Shown: positions 60,958-64,000 of the stretch, one piece after another
Position numbering within the stretch: position 1 is the first letter of the stretch
How the letters are laid out: each line of letters starts with the position of its first letter
Assembly: GCA_963667425.1 (NCBI GenBank)
Contig: OY763407.1
Coordinates: 434,001 to 498,000 of the forward strand
DNA from: G963667425 sp963667425 [NCBI: bacterium]
Lineage (GTDB): Bacteria; UBP6; UBA1177
Length of the DNA stretch: 64,000 bases
Reading direction: 5' to 3'
Position numbers and translations under genes: made by a program
Notes under the pieces: model-generated
What the model was told of the DNA's origin: nothing
The model's database searches: none
What the model saw: the letters and a program-made list of their open reading frames with translations, nothing else

Positions 60958-61787
60958 TGCTTCTTAAAGGGAAACCTTGTGCTGATAAAATAATTGAGAA
61001 CATAAAAAACTTAAACTTGACTTTAAAGCTTACGGTTTTTCATCCTGTAGGAGATGTTGCTGCTGAAAGCTATCTTAAAGCAAAAAAGAAATGGCTTTCT
61101 AAAGTTGGTTTTGAAATAGATGTTGTTGATATTGATTCATCTACTACGAAAGAGAATTTTTATTCACTTCTTGAAGAAAAAAATAGAGATGCCTCTGTAA
61201 CTTCAATAATGATTGAACTGCCATTGCCATTTAAGGCTGATATGGCTGAACTTAAGAAGCGGATTTCTCCTTTAAAGGATGTTGATGCTGTGACATATGA
61301 AAATCAGGGAATTTATATATCGGAAAAAAATGAAAAGTTAATTCCCTGCACAGCCATGGGAGCTGTAAAACTCCTTGAACATTACGATATTGATATTCAA
61401 GGAAAAAATGTTGTTGTAATTGGCCGAAGTGCTATAGTTGGTCTTCCTCTTTTTAAACTTCTTTTAAATAGAAATGCAACAGTAACTGTTGCTCACAGCA
61501 GAACCGCCAACCTTAAAGATGTTGTGGCTAAAAGTGATATTGTGTGTCTTGCAGTCGGATCTCACGGTGTTATTGATTCATCATGGGTGAAAGATGGAGC
61601 AACAGTTGTTGATATTGGCATAAACAGTGATTCTGAAGGAAATCTTTGCGGTGATATGAAAATAATTGGCGAGGATGAATCTGATAGAATAAATTATTCT
61701 CCGGTTCCTGGAGGCTCAGGTATTGTAACTAATGGAATCCTTTTAATGAATATGGTAAATTGTTATGAACTTCAGAGAAGAAGTTAA
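60957..61787 (+). CDS. folD: Methylenetetrahydrofolate dehydrogenase/cyclohydrolase FolD
   Basis: This 276-residue bifunctional enzyme interconverts methylene-, methenyl- and formyl-tetrahydrofolate. Catalytic Tyr39 and Lys43 lie in SYLKAKKKWLSKVG (YxxxK). NAD(P)-binding GRSAIVGLPLFKLLL and the ISPLKDVDAV / NAIELP-like segment (MIELPLPFKADMAE) are present. The C-terminal motif reads PGGSGIVTNGILLMNMV where most FolD proteins have PGGVGPMTVAML, an unusual replacement next to the active site. The protein is a little short; it overlaps fabZ by 23 nt. Confidence 0.88.
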   Translation: MLLKGKPCADKIIENIKNLNLTLKLTVFHPVGDVAAESYLKAKKKWLSKVGFEIDVVDIDSSTTKENFYSLLEEKNRDASVTSIMIELPLPFKADMAELKKRISPLKDVDAVTYENQGIYISEKNEKLIPCTAMGAVKLLEHYDIDIQGKNVVVIGRSAIVGLPLFKLLLNRNATVTVAHSRTANLKDVVAKSDIVCLAVGSHGVIDSSWVKDGATVVDIGINSDSEGNLCGDMKIIGEDESDRINYSPVPGGSGIVTNGILLMNMVNCYELQRRS

Positions 61788-62181
61788 AAATAAAATTCCT
61801 CAGAGAGAGCCTTTCCTGTTTGTTGATTCTTTTACAATTATAGACGACGATAATATTGAATCTACATGGTTTGTGTCTAAGGAAAACTATTTTTTCAAAG
61901 GTCATTTCCCTTCCAATCCTGTTCTTCCCGGTGTTATTCTTATAGAATTTATTGCTCAGACAGCTTTATGCCTGCTTGATGAAAAAGATAAAACAGCCTA
62001 TCTTGCTTCAGTTAAGACTGCAAAATTCAGGGAAAAGATTTTACCTGAAGAAACGGTTACTGCAAAAGTGAAGAAAATCAGAAGCGGGAGCAGGATAAAT
62101 TCTTTTTATGGAACAGTCTACCGGGATGGAATTGTTGTTGCAGAAGTTGAAATTACTGCTGTTAATGAGGCTGTATGCTGA
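61765..62181 (+). CDS. FabZ-type (3R)-hydroxyacyl-ACP dehydratase
   Basis: This 138-residue hot-dog-fold protein has the active-site pair His47 (FKGHFPSNPVLPGV) and Glu61 (ILIEFIAQ) that dehydrates 3-hydroxyacyl-ACP in fatty-acid elongation. Length and motifs match FabZ. Neighbours are folD and dciA-like rather than other fab or lpx genes, so it might be a second, specialised dehydratase; the substrate remains open. Confidence 0.86.
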   Translation: MNFREEVKNKIPQREPFLFVDSFTIIDDDNIESTWFVSKENYFFKGHFPSNPVLPGVILIEFIAQTALCLLDEKDKTAYLASVKTAKFREKILPEETVTAKVKKIRSGSRINSFYGTVYRDGIVVAEVEITAVNEAVC

Positions 62182-62633
62182 AAAAAATATCTGATATTGC
62201 AGATAAAATGGCTGGAAAATCAGTTTTGTTCAAACTGATTCTTTACTGGACATCTCTTGTAGGCGAAGAGAATAAAAAAATACTTTTTCCATTAAGCTTT
62301 GAGAATGGAATTCTTACTGTTGCAGTTCCAAATCCTATTGTAAAAACATATGTTATAAGAGTAGAGCATATTCTTTATGCTAAGCTTTCTTCCTTTTTAA
62401 AAGGCAATATAAAAAAAATTGTATTTACTGTAAATCCTTCATGTTTTACAGATGTTTCTTTTGATTCTGAAAAAGACAAAGGTAACATAATTATTGATGA
62501 GAATGAAGTTTGTAAAATAAAAGAAGGTCTTGAACAGAATGGTATAGATTCTGAAATGGCAGAAGTATTTGCTGAAATTGAGGTGCTGATTGATAAAAAA
62601 AGGGATAATTTTTCCAAAAAAAGAGATTCTTGA
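62175..62633 (+). CDS. DciA-like (DUF721) protein
   Basis: This 152-residue protein matches DUF721/DciA in its first 90 residues: ILYWTSLVGEENKKILFPLS, GILTVAVPNPIVKTYVIR and LSSFLKGNIKKIVFTV. DciA helps load the replicative helicase in bacteria lacking DnaC-type loaders. The C-terminal 60 residues are an acidic helical tail. It overlaps fabZ by 7 nt and hflX by about 44 nt. Confidence 0.72.
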   Translation: MLKKISDIADKMAGKSVLFKLILYWTSLVGEENKKILFPLSFENGILTVAVPNPIVKTYVIRVEHILYAKLSSFLKGNIKKIVFTVNPSCFTDVSFDSEKDKGNIIIDENEVCKIKEGLEQNGIDSEMAEVFAEIEVLIDKKRDNFSKKRDS

Positions 62634-64000
62634 ATATATAATTAATCTTTCTCCGGATTCTTTTAAGATTTTAACTCTATCTGAAAAAGGGATAGAAAAC
62701 AGATCCTTTTATCAGGGTGTTTTAAAGGCTTCCTCTGCAATAAATTCATTTAAACCGTCTAATACTGTTTCAGGTATGATGATAATTTCTTCAAAAATGG
62801 TAAATATAGGTGATGAAAAAAGGTTTATGGATGAAAATGTGATTGATTTTTTGATTGTTGTCAAACAGGAAAGTGATTCTATACCTTCCGATAGTATTCT
62901 TTATATTAAAAAAAATGGTAAAGTTACGAAAAGAGAAACTCTGTTTTTTCTTATTCCTGAAACAATTGAAATTGAAATAGAGGATAGTCAAAATAATGCT
63001 GTAGTCGTTTTCAGACCTGGAGAAAACATTTCTTTTCGAAAAGAAACCTTGAAACTTATAGAAGATGCCGGTTGGAATCCTGTTGAAACTATTATTATAA
63101 AAGATGTTCTCCCTTCCCAAAGTTCTGTTGGCAACTTTGTCGAGAGACTTGAACTTATTTCAGAAAATATCACGACTATAATTTTTGCACGAGATATTAA
63201 AAGCAGTGTTCAGGCTATGATTGAAAGAGTTAGCGGAAAAAATGTTATAGGCAGAGAAGAACTTGTAATTTCAATATTTGAAAAAAGAGCTGATGGGTCA
63301 AGTGGTAAGATAAGGGTTGCCGCAGGAACGATTGCAAGGGAAAAGAAAGTTTTTAAAAACAAAATTAATGGTCTTAGCAGAATCAAAGGCGGTATTGGTC
63401 TTAAAGGTCCCGGTGAAACAAAAGAGGAAGAACGAAAAAGAATTCTAAAAAATAAGGAAAAAGATGTAAAAATAAAGCTTTTGAAAGAAAAGGAAAGACT
63501 CGAATCTCAGCGTAAATTCAGGAAAAAGAGTGAATATCCGACCGTTTCAATAGTCGGCTATACTAATGCCGGTAAATCGACCCTTTTTAATGCTCTTTTA
63601 GGTGAAAATGTTGTTCAGATATCAAATGAATATTTTTCTTCCATAGATCCTAAAATAAGAACATTATATCTTTTTGGAGAAAAACTTTTTCTTGTTGATA
63701 CTGTCGGTGTAATTGATGGAATGACGGATCTTGTTTTTGATGCCTTTAACCCTACACTTGCAGAAATAGCGGCATCCGACCTTGTACTTCACATTATAGA
63801 TTCTACAGATAGTGATTATGATTTTAAAAGAAATTTTGTGAACTCTGTTCTGGATAAAATTGGCGTTTCTTTAAAGAATGTATTGACACTTTATTCCAAA
63901 AAAGAGGGTAGGGTAATTCCAGTTGAACAACCATCTTCAATTCTCTACTCCTCAAATGACAAAAAAGATATAACGTTAATAAAAAAAGCTGTTTTTAATT
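62590..64000 (+). CDS. hflX: GTPase HflX, partial (3' end outside window)
   Basis: At least 470 codons run off the window. The core HflX domain has KGPGETKEEERKRI and GGIGLKGPGE (glycine-rich linker), then GTPase motifs G1 GYTNAGKSTLF, G3 DTVGVID and G2-region IDPKIRTLYL. HflX splits and rescues stalled ribosomes. From a TTG at 62590 (GAGGTG upstream) the G1 motif is near residue 320, about 115 residues later than in E. coli HflX, so there is a long divergent N-terminal part. An ATG at 62776 is an alternative start. Overlaps the dciA-like gene. Confidence 0.85.
   Translation, partial: MIKKGIIFPKKEILEYIINLSPDSFKILTLSEKGIENRSFYQGVLKASSAINSFKPSNTVSGMMIISSKMVNIGDEKRFMDENVIDFLIVVKQESDSIPSDSILYIKKNGKVTKRETLFFLIPETIEIEIEDSQNNAVVVFRPGENISFRKETLKLIEDAGWNPVETIIIKDVLPSQSSVGNFVERLELISENITTIIFARDIKSSVQAMIERVSGKNVIGREELVISIFEKRADGSSGKIRVAAGTIAREKKVFKNKINGLSRIKGGIGLKGPGETKEEERKRILKNKEKDVKIKLLKEKERLESQRKFRKKSEYPTVSIVGYTNAGKSTLFNALLGENVVQISNEYFSSIDPKIRTLYLFGEKLFLVDTVGVIDGMTDLVFDAFNPTLAEIAASDLVLHIIDSTDSDYDFKRNFVNSVLDKIGVSLKNVLTLYSKKEGRVIPVEQPSSILYSSNDKKDITLIKKAVFN

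Noticed and set aside
1-64000. CRISPR array, tRNA or rRNA genes
   Set aside because: I saw no evenly spaced direct repeats with unique spacers, no cas-like genes, and no cloverleaf-like stretch with a GTTCGA T-arm between genes. A tRNAscan run would settle the tRNA question.

Overview
The window is AT-rich, gene-dense bacterial chromosome from a Gram-negative organism. Supporting signs are lipoprotein signal peptides, beta-barrel proteins ending in an aromatic residue, a SPOR protein, HD-GYP and NtrC-type regulation, and a C-terminal tail that looks like the MYXO-CTERM sorting signal. Cys-rich modules, acidic linkers, choice-of-anchor-D, ZU5 and FGE-fold domains in surface lipoproteins point to a low-GC, probably anaerobic, Myxococcota/deltaproteobacteria-like lineage. 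That placement is an inference from gene content; no rRNA or tRNA gene was recognised here.

Layout. 1-5356 is the end of the dcw cell-wall/division cluster (ddl, ftsQ, ftsA, ftsZ) plus a radical SAM gene. 5462-14066 is a five-gene surface operon: SH3/barrel protein, two FGE-fold lipoproteins, a sortable anchor-D protein and a third lipoprotein. 14095-20569 holds uppP, an ornithine aminotransferase, a complete biotin-dependent Na+-pumping decarboxylase operon (alpha, gamma, biotin carrier, beta) and trmL. 20665-26067 has an orphan PAS histidine kinase, a barrel protein and a secreted GH18 chitinase. 26237-29609 has a HisC-like aminotransferase behind a convincing sigma-54 promoter, then a coupled ECF sigma, anti-sigma and glycosyltransferase set. 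29620-34894 (minus strand) has an LtaS-like sulfatase, a GT22 mannosyltransferase-like protein and an NtrC-type activator.

35024-38948 carries a lipoprotein, a DksA-like protein, a small exported protein and priA; a radical SAM gene with extra cysteines converges on it. 40466-49621 is a tight nine-gene run (no gap over 3 nt): aconitase-family large subunit, glycosyltransferase, SPOR protein, HD-GYP protein, large outer-membrane barrel, exported protein, TPR lipoprotein, an unknown and a DUF4388 protein. 49613-54237 (minus) has UbiB, dGTPase-like, inactive LytM, OsmC and a P-loop kinase. 54432-58414 has a short citrate-synthase/citryl-CoA lyase, a zinc-ribbon membrane protein, ybeY and a 7TMR-HD phosphodiesterase. 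58717-60694 has a GNAT gene with an intact ISNCY-type insertion sequence inserted exactly at its stop codon. 60769-64000 has a short coiled-coil ORF, folD, fabZ-like, dciA-like and a partial hflX.

Putative sigma-70 promoters recur with clear -35/-10 hexamers at 16-17 bp spacing, and several decide between alternative starts. Convergent neighbours often share their stop codons, so the genome is compact. No CRISPR array, prophage or recognisable defence island was found. The best leads for unusual biology are the surface operon with non-catalytic FGE folds and a MYXO-CTERM-like tail, the nine-gene envelope/signalling run, and the sigma-54 promoter with its paired upstream dyads.
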